NCBI RefSeq assembly: GCF_004379255.2
Contig: NC_056049.1
Span: forward strand, 14,926,063-14,990,062
Direction: 5' to 3'
DNA length: 64,000 nt
Source of the DNA: Salvia splendens
Taxonomy: Eukaryota; Streptophyta; Magnoliopsida; Lamiales; Lamiaceae
Shown: positions 1 to 12,864 of the stretch, piece after piece
Position numbering within the stretch: the first letter of the stretch is position 1
How the letters are laid out: each line of letters starts with the position of its first letter
The notes under the pieces: generated by a model
Databases searched by the model: none
What the model was told of the DNA's origin: nothing
Seen by the model: only the letters and a program-made list of their open reading frames with translations
Program-made: the position numbers and the translations under genes

Positions 1-660
1 TGTTATCCTCTCATTCTTGGGCAGTGCTTCCTCCACATCTAAGGCACAGCCCAACACCTCGGAATAAGGAATTCCCCTCCGACTAGCCACTGCTACCCAT
101 ATCTCTGTCCTAAGGCCGGAACGGAACTTCGCAGCCATCTTCTCGTCTGTATCCACCAATTCTGGCGCATAACGCGTCATCTCACATAGGGTGCGGTCGT
201 ACTCTGTGACCGTCATACTTCCTTGCTTCAACATGTGGAACTCCACTACCCTCACCCGCCGATAACTTTCCGTAACATACTTGTTGTAAACCTCTTCCTT
301 AAAATCCTCCCAAGTAAGCGCCTCACGGCGAGCGGGGTCCATGGTTCTCTTCTTCGTTTCCCACCAAAAGTCAGCGGGTCCTGTCAGCTGATACGTCACG
401 CAGGCCAGGCGTCCCCTGTCCGTGCATCCCATAAACTCAAAGATACGCTCAATGTCGCGTACCCATGCCTCCGCCTTCGGGGGCTCTCCCAATCCATCGA
501 ACTTAGGTGGGTTCTCTTCCCGAAAGGCTTTGATGTACTCCCTTTCGTTTGGTTGGGGTAGAGGTGGTGGTGGAGGCTGGGGTGGATTCCCGACACTTCC
601 TTCTGTCTGTTCCCCCACGTTGTTCTCCACACGCGGACCACGTCTACGTCTTGGAGGCAT
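1..660 (-). CDS. Ty3/gypsy gag polyprotein, N-terminal part (runs off the window)
   Basis: Reading the minus strand from the ATG at 660-658, the frame is open for 220 codons to the window edge. The N-terminus is basic (MPPRRRRGPRV) and then proline rich. The core, with NPPKFDGLGEPPKAEAWVRD at about residues 50-69 and the segment around GPADFWW and YNKYV, is the capsid-like Retrotrans_gag domain of plant Ty3/gypsy elements. Gag packages the element RNA in cytoplasmic particles. It lies downstream of the accessory ORF, primer site and LTR of the same minus-strand element, which is the expected order. No stop is seen in the visible part, so this copy may be young. Nucleocapsid and pol lie outside the window. 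Confidence 0.85.
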   Translation of the reverse strand, partial: MPPRRRRGPRVENNVGEQTEGSVGNPPQPPPPPLPQPNEREYIKAFREENPPKFDGLGEPPKAEAWVRDIERIFEFMGCTDRGRLACVTYQLTGPADFWWETKKRTMDPARREALTWEDFKEEVYNKYVTESYRRVRVVEFHMLKQGSMTVTEYDRTLCEMTRYAPELVDTDEKMAAKFRSGLRTEIWVAVASRRGIPYSEVLGCALDVEEALPKNERIT

Positions 661-891
661 GTTGATCTAAAACGCAGGTTAGCACCGTTGTGAGTACATC
701 GTTATCAAAACACCACCACTTTCATGCATGCGTACAGTACAATAAAAACACAAGTACTTAAAGGCATACAAAAAAGGGAAACTTCCATAAACAACGTGGA
801 AAGGAAAAACAAAAGCATTCGTTCGGAAAAACAGAAAGGTACTACTTCCATCGTCTTAACAACTTAAGGGAATAGAAACAACACCACCCAT

Positions 892-1512
892 CTATCTAGT
901 GCTAATATCCTCTTCCGGGTCTTCTTCCTCTTCCGGGTCTTCTTCCTCTTCCAGGTCCTCTTCCTCTTCTACGTGGTACTCATCAATCATACGGAGATCT
1001 TCTTCGTCATCCATACTATCATCCGTGTTAACATCCACGTAGTCATCTTCGAAACCCGGGACCATGCCTTCTTGTGGTACGGCTTCTCTTACTGTCGTTG
1101 GTTTAACCTCGATCACATCTTTGTCTTCCCAAAAGGTCTCATCTTCTTCTTTCTCTGTCGATGGTGGTCGCTCGGAACGTGAGTCAATCAAAGCACAGGT
1201 TAAGGCCTTTAGGAAACCTTTCATGTCGCCGGCCATCATCTGGTTTCTTGGTTCGTACCACGTGAACCGACTGGCTGTTGTTTCCATCCAAGGCTCCCAA
1301 TTGTCGGGCATCAACTCAATTAGTCTCCTTATGCCACCATAGGCCGTTACATGGTACCCGCAGACATCTCGCCATAGGGTCTCAAAACGGGCAACAACCT
1401 CTCTCAAGGCTTTGCCTTCCTCTCTCTCATAGTGGTCGTAATCGTATATCGCTTGTCGCATTCTGGCACTATACTGACTGCTCTTAAGCGCGGTTCGTTT
1501 CGTTCGTACCAT
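892..1512 (-). CDS. accessory ORF between primer site and gag of the gypsy element, acidic C-terminus
   Basis: An uninterrupted 206-codon frame starts at the ATG at 1512-1510, 0.4 kb downstream of the LTR and 230 bp upstream of gag. The N-terminal 110 residues are mixed and probably folded, with aromatic positions such as DYDHYEREEGK and DNWEPWMETTASRFTWYEPR. The last 80 residues are strongly acidic and end in an imperfect EEEEDPE repeat. I do not recognise the family. No gag, protease, RT or integrase motif is present. Position and intact frame suggest an element-encoded accessory protein. It could also be a divergent gag-leader product or a captured host fragment. Confidence 0.6.
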   Translation of the reverse strand: MVRTKRTALKSSQYSARMRQAIYDYDHYEREEGKALREVVARFETLWRDVCGYHVTAYGGIRRLIELMPDNWEPWMETTASRFTWYEPRNQMMAGDMKGFLKALTCALIDSRSERPPSTEKEEDETFWEDKDVIEVKPTTVREAVPQEGMVPGFEDDYVDVNTDDSMDDEEDLRMIDEYHVEEEEDLEEEEDPEEEEDPEEDISTR

Positions 1513-1930
1513 CTACGTGGAGACGAAAATTTTCTTTTAAAACACCAAATTGTATTATTGTTTGAAAAAGTTGTTAAGTTTGTCGCGTGGTTTGAAAATT
1601 TGTTGTTGTCTTAACGTATTCATACCATCTCGATATCACATTTGTACATACAATACATGTCTAAATTATCACGCCAATCATACTCGTATTCCATGTAATC
1701 ATGCTATTACAACATCATATTTACGCACATCATTCATTCACATGCATAAACCTGTCAACGTCATATCATATCATCCTTGCATACTTCCAACAATTTAAAC
1801 ATACCTTACTTTCATCGGTTGAGCGTGATGCTTCGGATGTTGAGCCTTCGTGACACTTCTAGTCAAATAAGGGTTCGCTAACTTAGACTTAAAGTGAAAG
1901 AAGACTCTCGGACCAGAGCGAAAGAACAAA

Positions 1931-1942
1931 GCTCTGATACCA
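1931..1942 (-). other. primer binding site of the left gypsy element
   Basis: On the minus strand the site reads TGGTATCAGAGC, the classic complement of the plant initiator methionine tRNA 3' end. It lies 3 nt inside the LTR terminus, which fixes the orientation of the element as minus. Confidence 0.9.
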
Positions 1943-1945
1943 CTT

Positions 1946-4900
1946 TGTCACGACCGCCCAAACAAGGGGTACCACAACGCGGCGATCGTGACCGATATGC
2001 ACGGACAACAATTTAAAAGAACACCTTACTTAAAAGATTTTAAGTAAATTTTTTTTTGAAAAGACCTAAGATAAACTACTTTAAAAAAAAAGATAACGGA
2101 AAAATTAGACTTAAGAAAACACAACAACTAAATAACTAAAGTAAAGCAAACATTAACTCAAATCCCGAAGAATACCATTTTCAAAAGACGACATAAACAC
2201 ACGTTTAAATCCTAGCACCACCATACATGTTCAAACACAAAAACATAAAGATTAAGGTCTTAAGAAACAATTTAAAACATAGCAGCGGATAAATAAGGTT
2301 CAAGAGAGTCAAGGATCACGCCTATGTATGACGACACAACGTATCCTAGGGTCTTTAGCCAGCTCAACATCCACCGCAACATCCCGCTCAACCTGCAAAA
2401 TTTTTAAAAGAAATTGCAGGGCTGAGTACTTGTTGTACTCAATGGGCTCATGCCGAAAACATTTATATAGTTATGTCATCCGTACCAGTGATCTCGAGTT
2501 TTATACGTAGTAAAGAAAATATCACGAGAACACAAAAAAAATGTTTCATAGACTGGCCAGTCAAATAATCTCCCCACTTTTCACATCAATCCAACAATCA
2601 CAACCACAGTGCGACGAAAGTGTGGCCACACTATTCGCCCACGAGACCGGCCGACTTGCAAGGACGGCTCACGATCCCACCAGTGTACACAGCCCGATAG
2701 GGTTTACGGCCCTACTCGGACCCGAATTCGTTTCACAAAACAGCCATATAGTCTAACGGAGTAAACTCATACGAACTAGGCATCAGGCACACAATCTCAT
2801 AACAAAAACAGTCCATGGCATGACATAACAGTTAAACCACCCTTGTATCTCCACATGATATTTTTCGGAAAAATAAAGAGGTTTGAAAAGAAAGCCCACC
2901 TCGTTCTCTTAGTAATTCACAACCCAACTTAGCAACTCTCGATCCTTGAGTTCACGAGTAACCAACACCCTTGTCAACGACAACACAAGTCAGCCTCACA
3001 CAACATTATTTTACTATGCATGTCCTATCGTCTCTCTCTCAACGTTTTCCACAATTTCCCAAACCCAACATACATCTCAAAGGTGTAAAACACACGTAAC
3101 ACATTTCAACTTATCACAAGTGGTTTCAACATTTAAGCACATTCCTTGGACATACATGCATCATACAATAATTTTAAACTTGAGAAAATAAGTGTCATTT
3201 AATCAAGGCAGAAAACTGGCAGAAATGCGCAACCGTTTTTTAAAAATCACTTTAAATTCACCCAACCTCAAAACATGCTAAACTTTGGTCACGATACAGA
3301 GGACACATTTAAGTTCATCCATGAAAATTTTCATATCGAAATCACGTCATTTGGTCAGTCATATCACATATTGAACTCTCTGGTCGGAACATACAATTTC
3401 TGACAGTATTGCGCAGTTTATTTGAAAAATTCACCATAAATTCATACGATGCCCAAAAAGGCTGAAAATTTAACACCACACAGAAGACACTTCATATTTT
3501 CATATAGTTTAAGAATCACATCGATCGGAGGTCATTTGGTTAGTCAAACAGAAAACGAAACATTCATGGCGAGAACTCACGTTTCTGGTAGATTTGCGCA
3601 GTCAACTTCAAAGATTTATTAAAAATTCATTTTTCGATAAAACAGGCTGAAAATCACACGAGACACAGAAAACATCTTTAAGTTTACTCAGTAAAAATTT
3701 CATAGCCAAATTCGTTCGTTTGATGGGTCTAATACAGATCATAAATCACTGGTCGTGCATCACAGATTCTGGTTCAAGTTCGAAAATAGGGTTTTTAAAA
3801 CATCCACAACAAAACACCGATTCTTCATGCTCGAGAACACACATTCATGCTCACACGTTCCTCATTCACATATTTGCATACAAACACATATCATTCACAA
3901 ATATTTCGATCCAACACCCATGATTTCAACCAACAAATGCAAAAATCAAACAAGTTCTTACGAACACACAATTTCCCTCCCGTTAAAACTTGCGATCTAT
4001 CAAACCTACACTCCCTACATGCATGTAGGACTCAAAACATGGTTCAAAAGAGAAGGAGGAGGAAAAGTGTGCGAATATACCTTCCTTTGACAAAACGAAT
4101 CGGTAGAAACGTAGAATGGAGCGATTCGTCGGAGGTTCTCGAAGATAACTTCAACGGATTGCAAGAACAAGGGTTGGATGGAGGATTTTTGGAGATGGGA
4201 GAGTGGGAGAGATGAAGAACCGTGTGGGAGAGGGAGAGAGAGGGGTGGGCGAAATTTTTGAAGGAATGGGGGCTAGGGTTTGATAAGTTGGTATTTATTT
4301 GCTAGGTTTAAGTCCATGAATGAATTAAATAAATAAATTGTGGAGAATTAAAATATAGGCCAATGAATAAAAAGTCCCACAATTAAAAGAATAAAATAGG
4401 CTTGTGGGAGAGTGGAATTTTCGAAAATTCCATGTACACAACAAGGAATTTATTTGGTATTTTTTTTTCTTGGAGAATATATTCATAACTTAGGAAATAA
4501 AAATAATGAATATAAGGGAACAAATAAATTAAATCTCCAAGTAGGAAATAATAGGAGGGGGCTGAAAATTTAAGGAGAATTTGTACAAGGAAATTATTTA
4601 AATCCCCAATTAAACAAAATAGGATTTAAATTAAGTAATTTCTTTATAGGAAAAAGGCTCCCATAAAATAGGCAACAATTAATTAAATTCCCACAAGGAA
4701 AAATAATGCAAAGGGGCGTGTGATATGGAGGAAAAATAGAAGGAAAATATTCACATCCCTAATTAATTAGATATGGGAATTCATTTGAATAAAAGGGGGT
4801 TCCACAAAATAGGAAACAAATAAAATATCCTCCATATTTTATTGGAGGGGCCGAAATTATTAGGCTAAAATAGCCAAGAAAAGGTTCCAACTCTCTATTT

Positions 4901-5382
4901 ATTTTGGGTGAAGAAATAATATGTGGTATGATTTGATTGGATTTAATTTAAAAGAAGAGAGTCAATAAAACACCAATTAAATCAAATGAAAAAAATAATC
5001 CAATCTCCTATTGGAGATTTTCGAAACTCCCAAGGATAAAAGGATGGAGTTCGAATTTCATGTAGTGTAATTTAAGGTCCATTGGTTTGGATTTAATTTG
5101 GAATAATGTCCCAAAACAATTAATTAAATCCACAAAAAGAAGTACTATTTCAATAATTTGGGAGGGTCGAATTTTTCAATGAATTGACTTGAGAAAGAAT
5201 AAATGCATGATCCTATTAATTATTTCCCCACATTGGAATAACATAAATCTCAAGCTCGTCATTCCATAATAACCACGTCAATTTTTTCACACAAAGCACT
5301 TAATCACATAGAATCAAACGTTTCAGAATTCCCCAAAATTCCAATTACATGAAAAGAAGTCACAAAAGCTTGGGATGTTACA
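1946..5382 (-). repeat. 5' LTR (3.4 kb) of the left Ty3/gypsy element
   Basis: In element orientation it begins TGTAACATCCC at 5382 and ends GGTCGTGACA at 1946, giving TG...CA termini. The primer site follows immediately. It is clearly homologous, in inverted orientation, to the LTR at 9468-12864, for example in the GC-richer block near 2620-2780 versus 12000-12180. At 3437 bp it is unusually long for a plant LTR. It holds no convincing gene. Confidence 0.85.
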
Positions 5383-6364
5383 TGGTGCGACTTTAATATC
5401 TATAACAAACTATTTTAATCAACAGTTCTTACTTGAATTCTAAGAAGTTATTTTTCAGGACCTTTCAAATAACCGTGAGCCCTTGTCTATTTAACAGCTT
5501 GTTTCATTCACCCCTTGCAAGTGATGCATATTATTTCTTTTCCTCCATTGAGTCATAACTCACTTTCAATTCTTGGAAAGTGGTGTTGCCTTCATAACTT
5601 TGGACACTTGGATTGATTGTAGTCTTCTTTGACTTATTATTTATACGAACAATATTTTGACTTTGTGAGCCTTGCTATTGAACTTCATACCTAAGGCTGC
5701 TTGCAGTCATGTCCTTCAATATAGGCACGTTTCGCAGACATGTTTTCTATGAGATATTCTTCTTTGAACTTTTATTCAGCTTTTCATTTTGTAACTATGT
5801 CTGTGTCAAGTTCTTTCTCATAGAGTGAAATTCTTTTTGGTTCAGTTCCACTATATGTATTCTTTCCATAATAGAACCATTCTTTTTACAAAACAAAGTT
5901 AAGGCCTACATTTTGTACCTTGTCTTAACAAACTTAATCCACTTTATTTTTTTTCAAAAGCCCCTTTGACTTTGGTTGCCTTTCACAAACATATGAACCC
6001 ATTGATGTGATTATATTATTCCACATTATGATTTTCGTTGAACCATGATCAATACCACTTTGTGACAACTGCCTACATTTCTCAATCCTCATACAACTGA
6101 TCATTTTTTTTTCTCAACCCTATAAGTCATTATCCATTGATATGTGGACCTTTCAAATTTGGTCGAATAACTGAATTATCTTGTTTGGTAGCCTACTATG
6201 AGAATTGACTTTAATTCGATTCCATCTCATATTCATGACCTATCTTATGTTCTTTCAAGCTCCGTGGGGATGATCATAACCAATTGTTACAATTCGAGAT
6301 CGGTTCATATCCAAGTTAAGATTGTTTGATTAAACTATGAGTTTTTGATACATATTCCGAGTTC
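5383..6364. other. AT-rich filler between two gypsy copies
   Basis: No gene is recognised. A degenerate stretch near 6050-6078 resembles the primer-site/LTR junction of the neighbouring family (aataccactttgtgaca compared with gataccactttgtcacg at 1935-1951). This hints at remnants of an older minus-strand copy. Confidence 0.35.
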
Positions 6365-9300
6365 TTGATGCAACATTTGCAAGGAGAGGCAAATTCTTTT
6401 CGAGCCCTTGGCGACGAGCTGACTATCTTGTATGGAATTTCTCTAAATCGCCGAACCTCCATAATCTCTGCTTTGCAAGCAACCACCATGATCAGAAAAG
6501 GGCGTCCGGCGTATCTTGTGTACTTGAATGGAGAGGAGAAGAAGGACTTGAAAGTGGAAGACGTAGCAGTAGTACGAGACTTTCCGATGTGTTCCCTGAA
6601 ACCTTACTTGGACCGCCGCCCCACAGACAAGTAGAGTTTACCATCGACTTAGAACCCGGATCTGCGCCAGTATCGAAAGCACCGTACCGAATATCCCCTA
6701 AAGAGTTGGCTGAATTGAAGATTCAGTTGCAAGAACTGCTAGACTTGGGATTTATTCGGCCTAGTGTATCACCGTGTGGAGCGCATATGTTGTTCGTGAA
6801 GAAAAAGGACGGAACGATGAGGATGTGCATTGACTATCGTGAGCTCAACAAGATGACCTTGAAGAATAAATACCCACTGCCGAGGATTGATGATTTGTTT
6901 GACCAACTTCGAGGAGCGGGTGTATTTTCGAAAATGGACTTGAAGTCGGGATATCATCAACTAAAGGTCCGACGAGATGATGTGCCTAATACTGCCTTTT
7001 GCACTCGTTATGGCCATTATGAATTCGTCGTGATGCTATTTGGGCTGACCAACGCCCCGGCCGTCTTCATGGACTTGATGAACCGAGTTTTCCACGAGTA
7101 TCTCGACAAGTTAGTGTTAGTCTTCATCGACGATGTTTTAGTATACTCGAAGAACGAGGGAGAACATGGAGGGCATCTGCAAACTGTGTTGGAAACGTTA
7201 CGAATGGAGAAGCTTTATGCCAAGTTTAGTAAGTGTGAATTTTGGTTGACTCGAGTGAACTTTCTTGGTCATATCGTGACGAAAAATGGGATTCAAGTAG
7301 ACCCCGCAAAGGTCGAGGCTGTGCAAAATTAGAAATCGCCGAAAACGCCGAGTGAAATCTGGAGTTTCTTGGGATTGGCGGGATACTACCGACGCTTCAT
7401 CGAGGTATTCTCTAAAATCGCGAGACCAATGACACAATTGTTGAAGAAAGGAATCAAAGCGAGGTGAGTTTCCAACTGTTGAAAGAAAAGTTGACCACAG
7501 CACCTGTTCTAGCGGTGCCGGCAGCCGACAAGGACTTCGCCATCTATACTGATGCATCAAAAGTAGGACTTGGATGCGTGTTAATGCAAGATGAGAAAGT
7601 GATAGCATATGCTTCCCGACAGTTGAGACCGAATGAGCTGAATTTTCCGACCCATGATTTGGAACTAGCAGCAGTAGTTTACGCACTGAAAATTTGGAGA
7701 CACCATCTCTATGGAGTGAGATGCGAGATATATACGGATCACAAGAGTCTCAAGTATTTCTTCGAGCAGAAGGAGCTAAACATGCGACGGCGACGTTGGT
7801 TTGAAAGATTATGACTGTGGTATTCACTATCATCCGGGCAAGGCGAATGTAGTAGCCGATGCTTTAAGTAGGAAGAGCCAACCGCAATTAGCTTATTTCC
7901 TAACGCAAGAGGAAGCGTTGATTCGCGAATTTGACTGAATGAAATTGGAAATAATAAAAGTGCCCGAGACAGTAGGAGGAAAAATAACGACGCTAGTGAT
8001 TGAGCCAGATTTGAGAACCAAGCTCATAGAAGCCCAACGACGTGATGAGAAGTTGGAAGAACTACGTGTGAAGGTAAGAGCCGAGAAACGTGATCATTAT
8101 CGTGAGGAGGCAGACAATGCTTTGACATACGATGGACGATCGTGTGTGCCGAGCGATGAGGCGCTAAAAGATGAGATTTTGAGTGAAGCACACGACACGC
8201 CTTACACTGCTCACCTCGGAAGCACGAAGATGTACCAAGATTTGAAACATCATTTTTGGTGGAATTGAATGAAAGGGGACGTAGCATCGTATGTGGAACG
8301 ATGTCTAGTATGTCAACAAGTGAAGGCCTTACACCAACGACCATATGGGAAATTGCAACCACTTGAAATTCCTGAATGGAAGTGGGAGCATCTAGCCATG
8401 GACTTCGTGACGGGTCTGCCAACGTCACAAAAGGGCAACACTGCGATTTGGGTGATCATCGATCGACTAACTAAAAGCGCTCAATTTTTACCAATTCGAA
8501 TCACTTATGGAGCGGACAAGTTAGCCAAACTCTACGTGAGTGAGATTGTACGTTTACATGGGGTGCCAAAGACCATTGTGTCCGACTGCGATACCAAGTT
8601 CACATCAAAGTTTTGGATGAGTTTGCAACGGGAATTGGGCACACAATTGAACTTCAGCACTCCTTATCACCAGCAATCGGACGGGCAGTCAGAGAGGACG
8701 ATCCAAACGCTTGAGGATATGCCACGAGCCGTTGTCCTAGATCGAGGAGAAAGTTGGGAAACTGTTCTATCGTTGGTTGAATTCGCCTACAACAATAGCT
8801 ATCAAGCGACGATCGATATGGCTCCGTATGAAGCATTGTATGTCAGGAAGTGCCAATCCTCACTCTATTGGGATGAAATTGGCGAGAGGAAGATGTTAGG
8901 ACTCGACGCTATAAAGGAAATGACCGAAATTGTGCATCGAATCCGTACAAGGATCAAAGAAGCTCAAGATAGGCAGAAGTCGTATGCTGACCTGCGCCGA
9001 ACGGAGATCAAATTCGATGCTGGTGACAAAGTAATCCTGAAAGTATCCCCGAAGAAAGGAGTTGTGAAGTTTGGAGTGAAAGGCAAGCTGAAACCGTGTT
9101 TTGTAGGGCCGTATGAGATTATCGATGAAGTAGGTCCTGTAGCGTACCGTTTGGCGTTACCTCCCAGCTTTAGGAACGTGCACAACGTGTTCCATGTGTC
9201 ACAGCTGCGCAAGTACGTGTTCGACCCCAAGCATGTGGTTCATCAAGAGGAAGTGATCCTAACCCCCGACATGAGCTACGAGGAAAGGCACGAGGGAAGG

Positions 9301-9423
9301 TGCAAGAGTTGCGAAACAAGTCGATAGCATCCGTGAAGGTGTTGTGGAAACACCATGGTCCTGAGAAAGCCACATGGGAGTTGAAGATAGAATGAAAGAA
9401 AAGTACCCCGAGTTGTTTATGTG
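6365..9423 (+). pseudogene. decayed gypsy pol: RT, RNase H, integrase, chromodomain-like tail
   Basis: Five overlapping pieces in different frames rebuild a pol. RT lies at about 6590-7330 with [19 protein letters not shown] and the catalytic [10 protein letters not shown]. RNase H lies at about 7464-7815 with the motif [14 protein letters not shown]. Integrase lies at about 8150-9300, with HLGSTKMYQDLK and CLVCQQVK from the zinc-binding head, then the catalytic residues in MDFVTG, SDCDTKF and GQSERT. A chromodomain-like WKHHGPEKATWEL sits near 9340. Breaks seen are a frame change near 6590, a stop at 7330, a frame change near 7460, a stop near 7813, stops near 7936 and 8266, a frame change near 9290 and an early stop near 9393. 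The copy is dead. Confidence 0.9.
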
Positions 9424-9454
9424 AGACGGTCAAATTTCGGGACGAAATTTCTGT

Positions 9455-9467
9455 TAAGAGGAGAAGG
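9455..9467 (+). other. polypurine tract
   Basis: AAGAGGAGAAGGA immediately precedes the LTR start TGTAATATCCC. This is where plus-strand DNA priming occurs in LTR retrotransposons. Confidence 0.8.
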
Positions 9468-12400
9468 ATGTAATATCCCAAAATTTTTGCGACTCTTATT
9501 TTTATATGTCGATTGGGAATTTTATTTATGAAATTTAATTGTTGCTACGTGATTGAGTTGGCCATGTGGAATAAATTGTCATGGGTGATTTGGAATAAAG
9601 TGTTATTTATATTTTTTTCAATGTGGGAAATTAATCTAAATAAGAGCATGCATTTTGTTCGAGCCAAATAAAGTGGCTATTTTCGGCCCCTCCAATTATT
9701 GGAAACTATATTCTTTTTCTTGGATTTAATTAATTATTTTGGGATATTTATCCAAATTAAATCCAAAACAAACTATTCCAAACTTGTACTACATGAATTT
9801 CGAACCCTAGCCTATTCTTGAGGGATTTCAAAAAAATTCCCTAATTTAATTAGGAGGATGGATTATTTCTTTGATTTAATTGGTACCTTGTTGATTCCCT
9901 TCATTATTTTAAATCCAATTAAATCTTGTCACATTTTGTTTCCTCACCATAATTTGATTAAAATTCGAATTATTCCCTTGTGGGAATAATACCCAAATTT
10001 TCGGCCCCTTTGATTAAGAAGGAAATAATAATTGTTTCTCTGTTTTATGGAATTCCTTCTATTCAAATAAATACCAAATTAATACCTAAGTCAAATTAAT
10101 TGGGGATGTGAATATTTTCCTTGTATTGTGCTCTCCATATCACACGCCCCTTATGCTTCAAATTTCCTTGTGGAAATTTATTTAATTGTTAGCTATTTTA
10201 TGGGAGTCTTTTCCTATAAAAAATTACCAAATTTAAATCCTATTCTTATTTAATTGAGGATTTAAATAATTTTCCTTGTGCACCCATTAAATTTTCGCTC
10301 TCCCCCTTTTATTTCCTACTTGTGAATATATTTCTCTCCAAGTAAATACCAAATAGATTCCTTGTTAATTTAATAACCAATTTTTGAAAATTCCCTTCTT
10401 TTAATTGTGGGATTTTATTTATTGGCCTCTATTTTATTCCTCCACAATTAATTAATAAATTAATTTAGTTGGGGATTAAACCTACTATAAAATCACCTAA
10501 ACCTAACCCTAGCCCCCATATTTTTTCCCCTCCCAACCGTCCACCTCTCTCTCCCTCACTCTAACACGCCTCCTCCTCCCTCTTTACATTCTCTCCAAAA
10601 ACTCTCCTTCAATCCTTGTTCTTGCATCCATTGGAGTTGGAATTTCAAGAGTTTCCGAGGAATCGCATCAATCCTTGTTTCTACCGTTTGATTTTGATTC
10701 AAGAAGGTATAATTTAAAATCTTTTCCTCATCCTTTCCATTGAATCGTTGTTTTTGAATCCCTCATGCATATAGTGAGTGTAGGAATCATAGATCGCAAA
10801 ATTAATCGGTGGGAATTTATGTTTGTGTGAGAAAATTTGTGGATGTGCGATTTTGAATGAATATGTATGAAGTTTGGATGATTTATTGGTGAATGATGTG
10901 TGAATATATGAGAACATGATTGTGAGAAATTTTTGAAGCATGATTGTGTGTTGGAAGCAAGAATAATTGTGTTTGGATGAATGAGGAATAAACCCTAATT
11001 TCGAAATTGTGAAGCCTGAAGACTGTGGCGTTTGGACAGTGGATTCCGACGTGTGTTTGACCAGACAAACTCTCTTATTTTGACACAAATTTTTAACTGA
11101 GTAAATTTTGAGGTGTTTTTTGTGTTGTGTGTGAATGTCAGCCCCTTTTGACGAAAGATGAACTTTTAATAAATATTTGAAGTTGACGGCGCAATTCTGC
11201 CAGAAACTTGTATTCTCGCCCAGAGAGTTTCGTTTTTGATTTGACCGGCCAAATGGCTTTATCTTGATGTGAATTTTTTGACTGGATGAAATTTGAAGTG
11301 TCTTCTGTGTTTTGTGAAAATTTCAGCCTCATTGAACATCGGATGAAATTTTGGTAAATTTTTCAATCGAACCGCGCTGTACTGCCAGAATTTTTATGTT
11401 CCGACCAGAGGGTTGCATTGTTGTTTTGACTGACCAAATGATATGATTTCAGTGTGAAATTTTAACTGGACGTGCTTGAATGTGTCTACTGTGTAGTGAC
11501 CAAAATATAGCTTCATATGAGGTCGGATGGATTTTTGGTGATTTTTACAAAATGACTGTGCAGTTCTGCCAGATTATTGTTATGTCAAAATAATACTTGT
11601 TGCCAAGTTTGGGTGAATTATATGATACATGTATGGTCAAGGAATGTATCTTATGACGTGATTATGTGTGATAAGTTGAGAAATATTATGACATGTTTTT
11701 TCTTATGTTGATGAATGTTGGGGTGGGTAATTTAAGAGAACGATGAAAGGAACGATAGGACATGCATGATAATTTGTATTGATTGAAGGCTGATTGTGTT
11801 GTGGTGTTGACAAGGGGATTGTGTGTACGTGAGCACAAGGAACGAGGGTTGCTTTGAGTTGGGTATTGTGTTGTTTAAGCAAACGAGGTGGACTTTCTTT
11901 TACAAATCTTTTATTTTCTGAAAATATGATGTGGTGTTATAAGGGTGGTTTAACTTGTTATGTCATGCCATGATATTTTGTTTATGAGATTGTTGTTTGA
12001 TGCCTAGTTCGTCCGAGCTTGCTCCGTTAGGCTATATGGCTGTGTTGTGAAACGAATTCGGGTCTGAGTAGGGCCGCAAACCCTATCAGGTTGTGTACAC
12101 TTGTGGGATCGTGAGCCGTCCTTGCTAGTCGGCCGGTCTCGTGGGCGAATAGTGTGGCCACAATTTCGTCGCCCATGGAATGATGATTGTGATTGGGGGA
12201 TTGTTGAGAAAGTGGGGAGATTATTTGATTGGGCAGTCTATAAAATATTTTTGTGTTCTCGTGATATTTCTTAACTATATGTAAAACTCGAGATCACTGG
12301 TATGGATGACATAACTATATATAAAATGTTTTCGGCATGAGCCCATTGAGTACAACAAGTACTCAGCCCTGCATGTGTTTTCCCTATGTGCAGGTTGAGC

Positions 12401-12864
12401 GGGATGTTGCGGTGGATGTTGAGTCGGCCTAGGAAATTTTTGATGCGTTGTGTCTTCATACATATGTGTCATTCTTGACTCTCTTTGAAACTTTATCTCC
12501 GCTGCTATATATTTTTTTCCTATGCCCCAAGAGTTCTATTTTTCGTACTATTTTTTGGCATGTCAAATCCTTTAGACGTTAATCCGCTGTTTACTTCGTT
12601 ACTTTAAAATGGATTTTCGTAAAGTAAAATAATTGTTCTTTTGGAGGTTAATTGGATTTTGATATTTATTTTGCCCCGTCGCTTCCTTTGAAAAATCATT
12701 TGCTATAAGTCTTTGCATTAATTGATAATGAATTTATGACATTAAGTTTCTTTTAAGCTAATTGAGTCTTTCTTATGAACTGTCGTCCTTAAATATTGTC
12801 TTTATTGCTATCCCGTGGTCACGATCTCCTCGTTTATAATACCCCTAGTATGGGCGGTCGTGAC
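9468..12864 (+). repeat. 3' LTR (3.4 kb) of the truncated gypsy element
   Basis: It starts TGTAATATCCC after the purine tract and ends GGTCGTGACA at 12864. It is homologous over its length to 1946-5382 but inverted. No gene is seen inside it. Confidence 0.85.

Larger units (their letters stand above)
6365..12864 (+). mobile_element. 5'-truncated Ty3/gypsy chromovirus (pol remnant plus 3' LTR)
   Basis: Coding remnants run in the order protease end, reverse transcriptase, RNase H, integrase, chromodomain-like tail. A purine tract and an LTR follow. The order is that of Ty3/gypsy, and the chromodomain-like tail after integrase suggests a chromovirus, probably near the Tekay clade. The 5' LTR, gag and most of the protease are missing. 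The 3' LTR matches the LTR of the minus-strand element to the left, so both belong to one family. Confidence 0.85.

Noticed and set aside
1946..12864. A single gypsy element bounded by the two 3.4 kb LTRs
   Set aside because: The LTRs are inverted relative to each other. The left one has its primer site and gag to its left on the minus strand; the right one follows a plus-strand pol. They must be two insertions.
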